Shown: piece after piece, positions 34,301-41,409 of the stretch
How positions within the stretch are numbered: position 1 is the stretch's first letter
Layout of the letters: every line of letters starts with the position of its first letter
Source of the DNA: Planctomycetota bacterium
GTDB taxonomy: Bacteria; Planctomycetota; Planctomycetia; Pirellulales; PLA5
DNA length: 41,409 bases
Assembly: GCA_003576845.1 (NCBI GenBank)
Contig: QEVJ01000042.1
Coordinates: 1 to 41,409, forward strand
Direction: 5' to 3'
Program-made: the position numbers and the translations under genes
Notes under the pieces: generated by a model
Database searches by the model: none
The model's input: the letters and a program-made list of their open reading frames with translations, nothing else
Told to the model about the DNA's origin: nothing

Positions 34301-36700
34301 TTTCTCCGCGACGCGACCGGCAAGGAAATTGGCGAGCTCGCGGGCATGCACTTCTTGTTGCGCGGCTGGATTACTGGCGTCGTCGGCGGCCCCATCTCCA
34401 TGCCCCAGGGTCCGGCACATTCCGTCGTCTGGCGGCCCGACGGTACGCAACTCGCCACGACCCACTACAACGGCACGATCGGCATCTGGAGCGCCGAAAA
34501 CGGCCGCTTCGTCCGCGCCCTCCGCGGATTCGGAAACGGCGTGATCGACTGGAGCGCCGACGGTAAATACATCGCGGGCCCCGGCAACAACCAAACGGTC
34601 GTCGTCTGGAACGCCGACGACGGCAAAGAAGTCGCCTCGCTCAAGGGGCACCCCGGCTTCGCCCGCGCCGTCGCCTTCAGCCCCGACGGAAAACACCTCG
34701 CTTCCGCCGGCGCCGACGACACCATCCGCGTCTGGGACACCCAAACCGGCCGCCAGGAACTCCGCCTCTTCGGCCACGGCAACATCGTCCTGCTCAAGTG
34801 GGAACCCATCCGCGGAAGCCGCATTGCCTCGCTCGCCAGCGACAACAGTGTTCGCCTTTGGGACGCGACCACCGGCTTGGAACTCCTCACGCTTCGCCCC
34901 TCGCAGAACCAGTCCTGGAGCGACAGCCAGCCCTTCACGCTCGACTGGAGCCGCGACGGACAGCACCTCGCCTCCCGCGGCCTCGAACATTCCGTCCGCA
35001 TCTGGAATACCAACCGCGTCATCGAAACGATCGACCGCACGAAGTCGGCCGACCTCGCCTTCGAAGGCGATCTCGTTCCGCACAACTACACCTGGAAATA
35101 CCTCGACGACGGCTCCGACCAGGACGACGCTTGGCGCGAGCCGGACTTCGACGACTCCCAGTGGAAACAGGGCAAGCCGCTCTTCGGCTACGGCGACGCC
35201 GGCATCGTCACCACCGTCGATTACGGCGGCAACTCCCGCGACAAGCACGTCACCACCTACTTCCGCACCGAATTCCAGCTCGCAGACCCGACGAAGCTCA
35301 CGAGCCTGATCCTCGGCCTCGCCTGCGACGATGGCGCCGCGATTTACCTCAACGGTTTCGAGATCGCCCGCACCAATCTCCGCCCCGGAGCGGGCCATTC
35401 CACGCTCGCCACCCGCACCGTGAACAACGCCAGCGAAGCCAACCTCGACTACGTCGTCGTCGATGTCTCGAAACTGCGTCCCGGCCGAAACGTCCTCGCC
35501 GCCGAAGTCCACCAGGCCAGCAAAACGTCGACCGATCTCGCGTTCAGCGCCGTCCTCATCGCCGACGGTCTCGACACCCTCGTCGCCATGCTCGAAAGCG
35601 AAGAACCCGACCTCGAAGAGCAAGCCGTCGCCCGGATTTCCGATCTCGGCCCCTCCGCCCGCGCCACGGCGCCCGTGCTCGTCGCCTATCTCCGCAAGAG
35701 CCGCGGCGCCGGCGTCGACGATGCCGTGATCCGCGCCCTCCGCCGCGTCGAAGGCGACGCCGTCGTCGTCGTGCCCGCCCTCATGGAAATCGTCGACGGT
35801 CCGCCGATCTTCGACTATCGCTACGTCGAAACGCTCCGCACCATGTCGGCCTATCCCGCCGAAATGAATCGCATGCTCCCGGTGCTCATCCGTAACCTCG
35901 GCGTCGAAAACCCCGCCGGCGAAGCCGCCGAATCGACGGTCACCGACTTCGCCCGCGTCGACGCGACGTGGTTGCCCAAAGCCCTCGCCGATGCGGCCAA
36001 CAAGCCCGAGCCCCACCGCGCCGCCTGGTGCCGCATCGTCGCCCGGTTGCCCGGCGATCGCCAATCTCTGCGTCCGCACGTCGACGCGCTTGCCGCCAAT
36101 GCCCAGTCCGCGGAACTCAAGCTCGCCGCCGCGGCCGCCCGCCTGCGAACGTCGCCGCGCGTCGAAGAAAGCCTCGATCTGCTTCCCTACGTGCGTCTCT
36201 CGCCCGCCTTGCAGCAACTCGGCTGGTCGCTCGAAGGCGGCGTCCTCTCAACCCCAACGACGGTTCGCGCACCGGTCCTTATCGACCTCGTCCCGCCGCC
36301 CGAACACGCGCTCGTCGCCGAAATTGAGTCGCTCAGCGAAACCCGCGGCCTCGTCCTCGCCGTCTCCACCGGTTCCCGCCGAGCCCACCTCCTCGTCGAC
36401 TTCAACGGCGCCTCGGCCATCGAAAACGTCGACGGGAAGTCGATCAATTCGAGTCCGACCCGCGCCGAAGGAAGCTTTCTCAAAGTCGGCAAGAAGTCGA
36501 CGCTCGTCTGCACGGTTCAAGAGAACCGCGTCCGCGTTACCATCGACGGAGCCCAAGTCATCGACTTCGAGGGCAGCCTCGACCGCCTCTCGCAAAACGG
36601 CAACTGGCAACCCGGCGATCCCGACGTTCTCTACCTCGGCAGCCACGGCCCGCTACGCATCCACGCGCTCCGCCTCGAACCGGTCGCCGCGGCAAAGTAG
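31301..36700 (+). CDS. Giant Ser/Thr kinase fused to WD40, Ig-like, HEAT-like and LamG-like domains
   Basis: The product is 1799 aa from GTG 31301 (MDATGKTASDDRASRLRDVV). A zinc-ribbon-like CPSC..CSVC (Cys127, 130, 147, 150) precedes the kinase (about 174-440): GVGAFGTV at 182-189, Lys204, VHRDLKPGNVML (HRD 294-296), DFG 314-316 and SPE 341-343, all intact. A transmembrane helix (about 459-481), a coiled coil (484-555), LRGWEWHYLYR (591-601) and about 13 WD40 blades (612-1240) follow. Then come a beta-sandwich/galactose-binding-like region (about 1260-1425), HEAT-like helices (about 1425-1625) and a LamG-like domain (about 1650-1799). Since the C-terminal part is presumably outside or periplasmic, it probably senses a surface ligand and signals inward (inference). 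Confidence 0.93.
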   Translation: MDATGKTASDDRASRLRDVVDDYLRRRATGDPQTTADLIARHADLMPELADALQSPSAPPPKPAAPATHLHETVVLDAQLAPQPGSGNGNGRSTGQSVELGTPRPESRAPSPSSHDSTLGRGLKVRCPSCQNYIETVVDGSWADITCSVCGSHFSLVDDAETTRAATAVTTVGHFDLIEQLGVGAFGTVWKARDRDLDRTVAVKVPRKGQLEPHEAEQFLREARAAAQLSHPNIVNVHEVGRDGDTIYIVSDIVRGVTLSDWMTKEPLTVAQATQVTSKIADALDHAHNKGIVHRDLKPGNVMLDADLEPHIMDFGLAKRDVGELTMTIEGRVLGTPAYMSPEQARGEGHHADRRSDIYSLGVMFFQMLTGELPFRGNTRMLILQILNEEPPSPRKINPAISRDLETIVLKCLEKDPAKRFTTAREFCDELQRVQRGEPILSRPVGRIERTWRWAKRFPAVASLLATVLVLLVTVAAVATTGYVRTQTALADVERQKGEAEAARTEAEKQRIEAVGLKRKADDLATTAEAKRIAAEQAQAQERIARQRAEEFLYAQKVRNLCKAWESTDLPDDITPLLDDLKPRNPGDPDLRGWEWHYLYRQINRAFDQTLVHAPNVAVSSLAWTGDGKRLASAGDDGTIVVWNADSFDPLRRLAGHKGKVNRIAWNPAGTRLVSAGADGTVKMWNPDQDKPVYSLSLREDAAGIGVPDVCFDPEGNRIAAVYRLQDIRLFEAETGNVLKTLEVAGDRSRDRGSFYYAQVGGLRRIAWSPNGAWIAAGWNDGKIQLWDVATGAPSGEPRNSYGGQVTDIAWNRDSQRLACVSSGLRVWNIGARQERSYYGNVRQLFAAAWHPKEDLLAAVGGDGFARAWDLRPTANDQNYDDAALRRLTQLSESLAWHPSGEFIAAGGRDGKVRVWRFSPPQGENRRDRGGRSIASLAWNPDGSQLLTAHGDKTIRFWDSATGERKNVWRLRSGQLRQVVWNRDGTKLAIVAGEGDQTGVFLRDATGKEIGELAGMHFLLRGWITGVVGGPISMPQGPAHSVVWRPDGTQLATTHYNGTIGIWSAENGRFVRALRGFGNGVIDWSADGKYIAGPGNNQTVVVWNADDGKEVASLKGHPGFARAVAFSPDGKHLASAGADDTIRVWDTQTGRQELRLFGHGNIVLLKWEPIRGSRIASLASDNSVRLWDATTGLELLTLRPSQNQSWSDSQPFTLDWSRDGQHLASRGLEHSVRIWNTNRVIETIDRTKSADLAFEGDLVPHNYTWKYLDDGSDQDDAWREPDFDDSQWKQGKPLFGYGDAGIVTTVDYGGNSRDKHVTTYFRTEFQLADPTKLTSLILGLACDDGAAIYLNGFEIARTNLRPGAGHSTLATRTVNNASEANLDYVVVDVSKLRPGRNVLAAEVHQASKTSTDLAFSAVLIADGLDTLVAMLESEEPDLEEQAVARISDLGPSARATAPVLVAYLRKSRGAGVDDAVIRALRRVEGDAVVVVPALMEIVDGPPIFDYRYVETLRTMSAYPAEMNRMLPVLIRNLGVENPAGEAAESTVTDFARVDATWLPKALADAANKPEPHRAAWCRIVARLPGDRQSLRPHVDALAANAQSAELKLAAAAARLRTSPRVEESLDLLPYVRLSPALQQLGWSLEGGVLSTPTTVRAPVLIDLVPPPEHALVAEIESLSETRGLVLAVSTGSRRAHLLVDFNGASAIENVDGKSINSSPTRAEGSFLKVGKKSTLVCTVQENRVRVTIDGAQVIDFEGSLDRLSQNGNWQPGDPDVLYLGSHGPLRIHALRLEPVAAAK

Positions 36701-36736
36701 CAATCCCGATCTGCACCGCCGTTCACAATTCACCAT

Positions 36737-38242
36737 TCACGACTTTCCATTCACGATTCCCCCGCCCTCGCTCGCCCGTCGCCGATCCACCCACCGCCCC
36801 ACCGCGAACCCTACCGCCACGAACGCCAATCCCGCCGCCGCCTCGCGCGGATTGGCCACCGCCATCATCGCCAATAGCCACACGTAAAACGCCACGAACG
36901 CCGCCGGAACCGCGGGATAAAACGGCGTCCGATACGGCCGCGGCGCGTCCGCCCGCTTCACGCGCAGCACGAACACCGCCAGCACCGCGAGCAGATAAAA
37001 AATCGAACCGCCGAAGATGCAATAGTCGGTGAGCACGTCGAACAGCCGCCGATTCGACGCCAGCAACTCCGGGCCGATCCCCACGTCGCCGAACAACACC
37101 AGCACGCAAGCCCACGCCGATAGCCCCGCAATCGCGACCGCCGGCGTTCCGGTGCGCGGATCGATCCGTCGCAGCAGAGCAAACTGCCGAAAGTCGCGGC
37201 CCGCCGCGAACAACACCCGCGGCCCGGTAAGAATGTTCTGGTTCAGCGCCCCGAACACCGAGACGAGCAGCATCACGTTCAGCAAGTGCTCGCCCCGCGG
37301 CCCGAATGCCCGCTCGAACACGATCCCGGCAGGAATCGCCGTCCGGGCAATCTCCACGTCGCTCGCCGCTTGAAACAGCCCGACGTTCACGCCCACGTAC
37401 AACGCGATCACCACCAGCAACCCGCCGGAAAGCGCCAGCGGCACCGCGCGCTCCGGCGATTTCACCTCCTCGGCGACCACCGTCAGATTACCCCAGCCGT
37501 CGTAAGTCCACATCATCGCCGACAGCGCCGCGCCAATCCCGGCCCACAGTCCAACCGCGGGAAGCGGCGACTCCCCGGCCGCGCCGCCGTCGCCGGGAAG
37601 CGTCGCATCCGCGCCGAGAGCGAGAAACGGCAACACGACCAGTGCCAAGATGAACGCGACCTTGACGACCGTCGTGATGTTCTGCATCCGCCCGCCCCAG
37701 GCAACGCCCGCGATGTTCACCGCGGCGAGCAACGCAATCACGCCGACGGCCGAAAGCTTCTCGACCCACCGCCACTCGCCCGCGTCGAACGTCCAGCCCG
37801 CCGCCTTGAAGAGCCCCCGCGCCGACATCGTCATCGCGACAGCGAGCGCCGCGATCGCTCCCGTCCGCACGACCCAAAACTCGGCCCACGCCCAAGCCAG
37901 CGCCCACGCGCGGCCGTAGGCTTCGCGAAGATAAACGTAAGAGCCGCCCGCGTGCGGAAACATTGCCGCGAGCTCCGCCTGCGACAGCGCCCCGCAAAGA
38001 TTGACCAAACCACAAACGATCCACAGCCCCAAGGCCAGCATCCGCTCGTCGCCCAGATTGTGCGCGACCACCGCCGGCTTGAAAAAAATGCCCGACCCGA
38101 TCACGCCGCCCACGACGATAGTGAGCGCCGTGAACGTGCCCAGCGCCGGCCTAAGAGTCGCCTCGCCGGTCCCCTTCGCCGACTTGGACGATGCGCCCAG
38201 CGAATCGTCGACGGCATCGTGCTCTGACGACGGTGAGTTCAT
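36737..38242 (-). CDS. APC-family amino acid/amine permease
   Basis: The product is 501 aa from ATG 38242, the first with a short acidic N-terminus MNSPSSEHDAVDDSLGASSK; an upstream in-frame extension is unlikely. About 12 hydrophobic segments fit an APC transporter, starting with GTFTALTIVVGGVIGSGIFF (the APC helix 1 GSGIF motif). AMFPHAGGSYVYLREAYG (helix 3) and WTYDGWGNLTVVAEEVKSPE (helix 6) are typical. It imports or exchanges amino acids or polyamines; the substrate cannot be called. It is convergent with the kinase, with 36 bases between stops. C-terminal residues after 470 are basic and likely cytosolic. Confidence 0.92.
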   Translation of the reverse strand: MNSPSSEHDAVDDSLGASSKSAKGTGEATLRPALGTFTALTIVVGGVIGSGIFFKPAVVAHNLGDERMLALGLWIVCGLVNLCGALSQAELAAMFPHAGGSYVYLREAYGRAWALAWAWAEFWVVRTGAIAALAVAMTMSARGLFKAAGWTFDAGEWRWVEKLSAVGVIALLAAVNIAGVAWGGRMQNITTVVKVAFILALVVLPFLALGADATLPGDGGAAGESPLPAVGLWAGIGAALSAMMWTYDGWGNLTVVAEEVKSPERAVPLALSGGLLVVIALYVGVNVGLFQAASDVEIARTAIPAGIVFERAFGPRGEHLLNVMLLVSVFGALNQNILTGPRVLFAAGRDFRQFALLRRIDPRTGTPAVAIAGLSAWACVLVLFGDVGIGPELLASNRRLFDVLTDYCIFGGSIFYLLAVLAVFVLRVKRADAPRPYRTPFYPAVPAAFVAFYVWLLAMMAVANPREAAAGLAFVAVGFAVGRWVDRRRASEGGGIVNGKS

Positions 38243-38681
38243 AGACGAGCGCCCGCCTCCCACGGGCCGACGCATTGTCCCGAGTAACCCCCGAATCGGC
38301 AAGGCAAGAAACGTATGACCGCGCCAGTGGCCTTCCGGCCACAACCAAGACATTTAAGAACACGGAGGCGCCGAGAGAATGCAAATGGCAAAATGAGGAT
38401 CATCAGAATGACCGCGGAGGCACTCTTTCCGCAACGCTTTGTCGGATTTCCACGGGCCCTCCGTACTACAAGACTACAAGCGCCTGAATCTTCGCCCGCT
38501 GAGAAGATTCTGTCGCGTCAAGCGGAATGAGCAATCTGCCCGCTGCCCGCCCACGAACCACTTCCCACTGTCCACTTAACTCAATTCGCGGAGCACAAGC
38601 AAACGACTCTGTGGGCCTCCGTGAGACGTCCGTACTACAAACGCGGAGAACCTTGCATTATCGCGAAGATTTGAGCTTGTT

Positions 38682-38838
38682 CGTTAAACGCGGAGGACGC
38701 AGAGGAAACGCAGAGGGGATGTCAATGATGTATCGCGAGACACGTATCTTGCAGCTCCGTGAGGTGCGAAGCGTCGCGGAGTTCTCATAGAATCTACTCT
38801 GCGCCACCTCTGCGTCCTCCGCATCCGCTGCGTTTAAG
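38682..38838. repeat. Inverted ACGCGGAGGACGCAGAGG-type repeat
   Basis: TTAAACGCGGAGGACGCAGA (38685-38704) and its reverse-complement counterpart CCTCTGCGTCCTCCGCATCC (38808-38827) face each other. This word is a typical dispersed repeat of planctomycete intergenic DNA. Confidence 0.65.
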
Positions 38839-39158
38839 AACCAACTCTCGTTTTGGTTGCGGCCACCGGCTGCGCTGGGGTCTTCTGTGTTAAAGGAACC
38901 CGCTTGTTTTTGGTTGCGGCCACCAGCCGCGCTTGCGTTTCGTGGTTTCGCACTTTCGCGCTTTCGCGATGCGCAGAACCGGTAGAGGCGCATCCGCTGC
39001 GTTTAAGAACCAACTCTCGTTATGGTTGCGGCCACCAGCTGCGCTGGGGCCTTCTGTGTTAAGGGAACCCGCTTGTTTTTGGTTGCGGCCACCAGCCGCG
39101 CTTGCGTTTCGTGGTTTCGCACTTTCGCGCTTTCGTGATGCGCGGAACCGGTAGAGGC
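38821..39158. repeat. Two tandem 169-bp units
   Basis: GCATCCGCTGCGTTTAAGAA begins at 38821 and again at 38990; a third partial GCATCC begins at 39159, so the period is exactly 169 in both steps. The copies differ at only a few sites (for example GTTTTGG versus GTTATGG). Each unit contains the word GGTTGCGGCCACC twice. Confidence 0.9.
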
Positions 39159-39213
39159 GCATCCTCTCTCCAAAGACGGACGTTGTAGCCCGGATCGGCA
39201 CGACGACGATCGC

Positions 39214-40341
39214 CTACGGCAAAATGCGCCCCACGCCGAACTGATCGCCGTTCGTCGCCGGCTTCCCGTCCACGAAGTCGATCTCCAGCAGCTTCTCGCT
39301 GTGAACCGGCCGCCCCTTTTCGTCCGCAAGCGCCGCCACGATCTTCCGCGTCCTCACGTCGATCACTTCGCCCGTCGACGGATACGCGAGCACGTTGTCG
39401 ATCGCCGCCGTGAACGTCACCCAGCCCGGTTGCTCGCGGAGCGCAATGCTCGCGACCTGCTTCGGCGGCATCGCGGTCGCGTCGAACACGTGGACGCGGC
39501 TGTTGTATCCGTCGGAAAGCCAAATCTCCCTCTCGTCGGGCGTCAGGCCGATCCCGTGGCTCGGACAACCGTGCCGCTTGGGCTGCCCCTTGGCAAACCC
39601 GGTCACCTCGACGCGATGGATCACCTTGTTGGTCCGCAGGTCGGCAATCTCGAAGCCCAGCAAATCGTTCACGTTCGCAAACAGCAGCGTCTCGTTCGCG
39701 TTAACCGTAAACGGCCGCACGGGCGCCGAAAACGGCCCGACCGTCCGCTCGATCTTGTGCCCGTCGGTCGTCGCCACCGACAACAGCGGCGAACCGAGCC
39801 CCGCCAGATACACCCGCATGCCGCTCGTGCCGAACACCGTGTTGTGCGCCTTCGACTTCAGTTCGAGCCGCTTGATCTCGTCCCCCGTCGCCGCATCCAC
39901 CACGTACCACACGTCGTTTTCCAGCGACGGAAGATAAATCACCGACCCATCCGGCGCGATCGACATCCGGTCGCATCCCTTGTCGAATGTCTTCTGCCAC
40001 AGCACGCGATCGGCATTTAAGTCGATCGCGATCAACTGCTTGAGCGTGCTGACGTACAGCCGCCCGGACCTGGCATGGGCGCAGATTCCCTTGACGTTCA
40101 GCACCTTGCCGCGGTCGTCGACGCCATATCCGGCGAGCGAAATCCGCTTGACGAACTTGTGCCCGTGGTCGATATCGAACACCAGCACGCCGTGCCCGCC
40201 CCATTCGACGTAATCCCGCACCCCCGGCGAAGCCACGTACAAGAACCGCTGCCGATTCTGTGCCGCCGCCGGATCCGCGTGCGCCGCGCTCGCCGCGAGT
40301 ACGAACAGCAGCAACTGGACGAGCTTTACATGGCGGTGCAT
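39214..40341 (-). CDS. Secreted YncE-like beta-propeller protein
   Basis: The product is 375 aa. ATG at 40341 is preferred because GGAGA lies about 8 bases upstream; an ATG at 40359 and a longer open frame exist. The N-terminus MHRHVKLVQLLLFVLAASAA is a signal peptide. Repeated motifs (GVLVFDIDHGHKFVKRI, LIAIDLNADRVLWQKTF, VVDAATGDEIKRLEL, VHVFDATAMPPKQVASI) are 7-bladed propeller strands of the YncE/cytochrome-d1-like lactonase type. Role is unknown, probably periplasmic binding. The gene is downstream of the nirBD fusion on the same strand, 287 bp away. Confidence 0.85.
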   Translation of the reverse strand: MHRHVKLVQLLLFVLAASAAHADPAAAQNRQRFLYVASPGVRDYVEWGGHGVLVFDIDHGHKFVKRISLAGYGVDDRGKVLNVKGICAHARSGRLYVSTLKQLIAIDLNADRVLWQKTFDKGCDRMSIAPDGSVIYLPSLENDVWYVVDAATGDEIKRLELKSKAHNTVFGTSGMRVYLAGLGSPLLSVATTDGHKIERTVGPFSAPVRPFTVNANETLLFANVNDLLGFEIADLRTNKVIHRVEVTGFAKGQPKRHGCPSHGIGLTPDEREIWLSDGYNSRVHVFDATAMPPKQVASIALREQPGWVTFTAAIDNVLAYPSTGEVIDVRTRKIVAALADEKGRPVHSEKLLEIDFVDGKPATNGDQFGVGRILP

Positions 40342-40393
40342 CGAGATTCTCCGCTGCATGAGGTGGCGATCGGCAACTCGTACGCCAACGCGT

Positions 40394-40456
40394 AGGTCAG
40401 GCCAAGCGGCGTTCGACTCACGACCATCGACGAACTCGACCCGCGCCGGCCTGACA
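40394..40456. repeat. GTCAGGCC repeat, copy 2
   Basis: AGGTCAGGCCAAGCGGC (40394-40410) and CCGCGCCGGCCTGACA (40441-40456) repeat the ends of copy 1 at 30765-30826, while the middle differs. The copy is in the 287-bp gap between nirBD and the YncE-like gene. Confidence 0.8.
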
Positions 40457-40628
40457 CTGCAATTTGCAACACGAGGGATGGCGTGGAAACAGAAAGCGCT
40501 CGATCGGATTGTACTTCGAGCAGCCGCGCAGGGAAATCCACGGCGTGTTGGTCGCGCCCCTTGGTCGCGTCGATGTGCGTCCGCTGCAAGAGAATCGCGA
40601 AGGTTCGTGGAGCGGGGCGCGGCAAATG

Positions 40629-41409
40629 TCAAGCCATCGCCACGTTTCGCCTGCGGAAATCGCCGTCTAGTATCTCCCGCGCCTTCGGTGCATCGCATGC
40701 CGAGATGCAGTGCAGGTTTGTCGCCAACAGCGCGTCGAGTTGCTGGCGCCGAGGAAGCAGCAGGAACACTTCCCCACGAACGACGCGCACGGGAAATACC
40801 TTGACCGCAAGGTCCTCGCCGGATAAACACGCGCCGCTCGCGAGCGAGTACGTTTTCTTGTGCAGCGGACAAGCAATTTTCGGCGTCTCGCCCTGCGCGC
40901 CGAGAATCCCCCGCGACAGCACGAACGCATTCTTGTGTGGGCACATGTTCTGGCAAGCGTACCACTCGCCGCGCGACGTGAAGTTGTACACGGCGATCTG
41001 TACGTCGCCATACTTGATCGTCGCGCCGCCGTCCTTGGGAAAGTCGGTCTCCGCGCCCACGCTCACCCACGTGGGGCCGGAGTGCTGCCCGCGACCGATG
41101 CTGCGGCTTTTCAAACGACGGCCGTTGCCGAAGTGTGACGACTTGCCGTTCGTCTCGGCATGCCCCTCAGCCGCCACCTCGCGATGCTCCGCCGCCGCGT
41201 GGCCGTTGCCGTTCGTAGATGCCACGAGGCCCGCTCCCAGCCGCGCTCCGCCCGGCAACTTGATGTCTTCCAGCCGCACGCCGTCCTTCGGCCAATCCGC
41301 CGGCCGATTCTGGCCCCGTTCGGTAACGATCTCGATGCCCACCTCGGTCTCGGGCGTGTTGACGAACTGCTCGAACATCCGCCGCCGCGCCGGATCGCGG
41401 ACGACTTCC
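40629..41409 (-). CDS. nirBD: NirB-NirD fusion (nitrite reductase large and small subunits), N-terminal part outside
   Basis: Only the last 260 codons are present; the frame continues through the right window edge. EVVRDPARRRMFEQFVNTPE, then ETEVGIEIVTERGQNRPADW, is the end of NirB, the NAD(P)H nitrite reductase large subunit (siroheme, 4Fe-4S). A Ser/Gly/His-rich linker (GLVASTNGNGHAAAEHREVA and on) joins it to NirD (WVSVGAETDFPKDGG..VYNFTSRGEWYACQNMCPHK). NirD carries a Rieske-type pair, CPH and CPLH, so it could hold a 2Fe-2S cluster; many NirD lack these. It reduces nitrite to ammonium in assimilation. A true fusion or one in which a stop was lost cannot be separated here, but the linker supports a fusion. 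Confidence 0.85.
   Translation of the reverse strand, partial: EVVRDPARRRMFEQFVNTPETEVGIEIVTERGQNRPADWPKDGVRLEDIKLPGGARLGAGLVASTNGNGHAAAEHREVAAEGHAETNGKSSHFGNGRRLKSRSIGRGQHSGPTWVSVGAETDFPKDGGATIKYGDVQIAVYNFTSRGEWYACQNMCPHKNAFVLSRGILGAQGETPKIACPLHKKTYSLASGACLSGEDLAVKVFPVRVVRGEVFLLLPRRQQLDALLATNLHCISACDAPKAREILDGDFRRRNVAMA

Larger units (their letters stand above)
38243..39213. other. 971-bp non-coding repeat-rich gap
   Basis: Open frames here are built from repeats and are not gene-like. Contents: inverted CTCTGCG-type words (38682-38838) and a 169-bp tandem duplication (38821-39158). It separates the APC permease and the YncE-like gene; the permease promoter lies just above 38243. Confidence 0.65.

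Noticed and set aside
30971-36217. 1748-aa open frame on the minus strand opposite the large kinase
   Set aside because: It is the antisense shadow of the WD40 kinase; its repetitive Gly/Ala/Val/Asp sequence mirrors the WD40 repeats, and the plus-strand frame has clear domains.
38821-39158. CRISPR-like array
   Set aside because: Only two 169-bp units with no short repeat-spacer pattern and no cas genes.
38658-39201. Open frames in the repeat region (peptides like SAAGGRNQ repeated)
   Set aside because: They translate the 169-bp DNA repeat in one frame; the DNA conservation is not codon-biased.
1-41409. tRNA or rRNA genes
   Set aside because: I scanned the gaps for TPsiC-arm words and long conserved rRNA segments and found none; a tRNAscan run would settle it.

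Overview
The window looks like a chromosomal segment of a GC-rich planctomycete, probably of the Pirellulales type. The signs are a DUF1501 Tat-exported protein, a secreted protease with a dockerin and an N-terminal LEPR-type motif, a PEP-CTERM protein, a PQQ-type beta-propeller with the DWPRWRGP motif, a Plancto-type ECF sigma factor divergent from a Ser/Thr kinase, and a very large kinase fused to WD40 repeats. These assignments come from reading the translations; no database search was possible.

Left part (1-9.7 kb): a truncated PQQ-like protein diverges from a secreted Gly/His-rich protein that ends at a strong intrinsic terminator. On the minus strand follow a PEP-CTERM protein and an overlapping S8-family protease carrying a dockerin; the protease has a reading-frame break just after its export motif. 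A membrane Ser/Thr kinase (DFN instead of DFG) then diverges from an ECF sigma factor.

Middle part (9.8-25 kb): DUF1501 plus a tandem alpha/beta-hydrolase (secreted catabolic proteins), an NlpC/P60-like protein, an aldehyde dehydrogenase with a RraB-like gene, two small uncharacterised genes, and a compact plus-strand unit of ROK sugar kinase, RNase H-like exonuclease and DapA/NanA-type aldolase. Next is a short complex I cluster in the order nuoA, nuoC, a 69-aa small gene, nuoD, with no nuoB in it.

Right part (25-41.4 kb): ilvB, an AT-richer HEPN-like orphan gene, an M13 metallopeptidase, a 1799-aa kinase/WD40/HEAT/LamG-like protein, an APC permease, a YncE-like propeller and the end of a NirB-NirD fusion.

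The intergenic spaces are rich in small non-coding repeats: four or five families of short inverted repeats (MITE/REP-like), motif repeats in the gaps around nuoA, nuoC and nuoD, a 169-bp tandem duplication, and an 11-C tract upstream of the PEP-CTERM gene. I saw no rRNA, tRNA, CRISPR array, transposase or phage gene. No single gene cluster stands out as an unmistakable new system. The best candidates for a second look are the protease with Glu in place of the catalytic His, its broken frame, the HEPN-like orphan, the nuo cluster with its odd small gene, and the repeat families.
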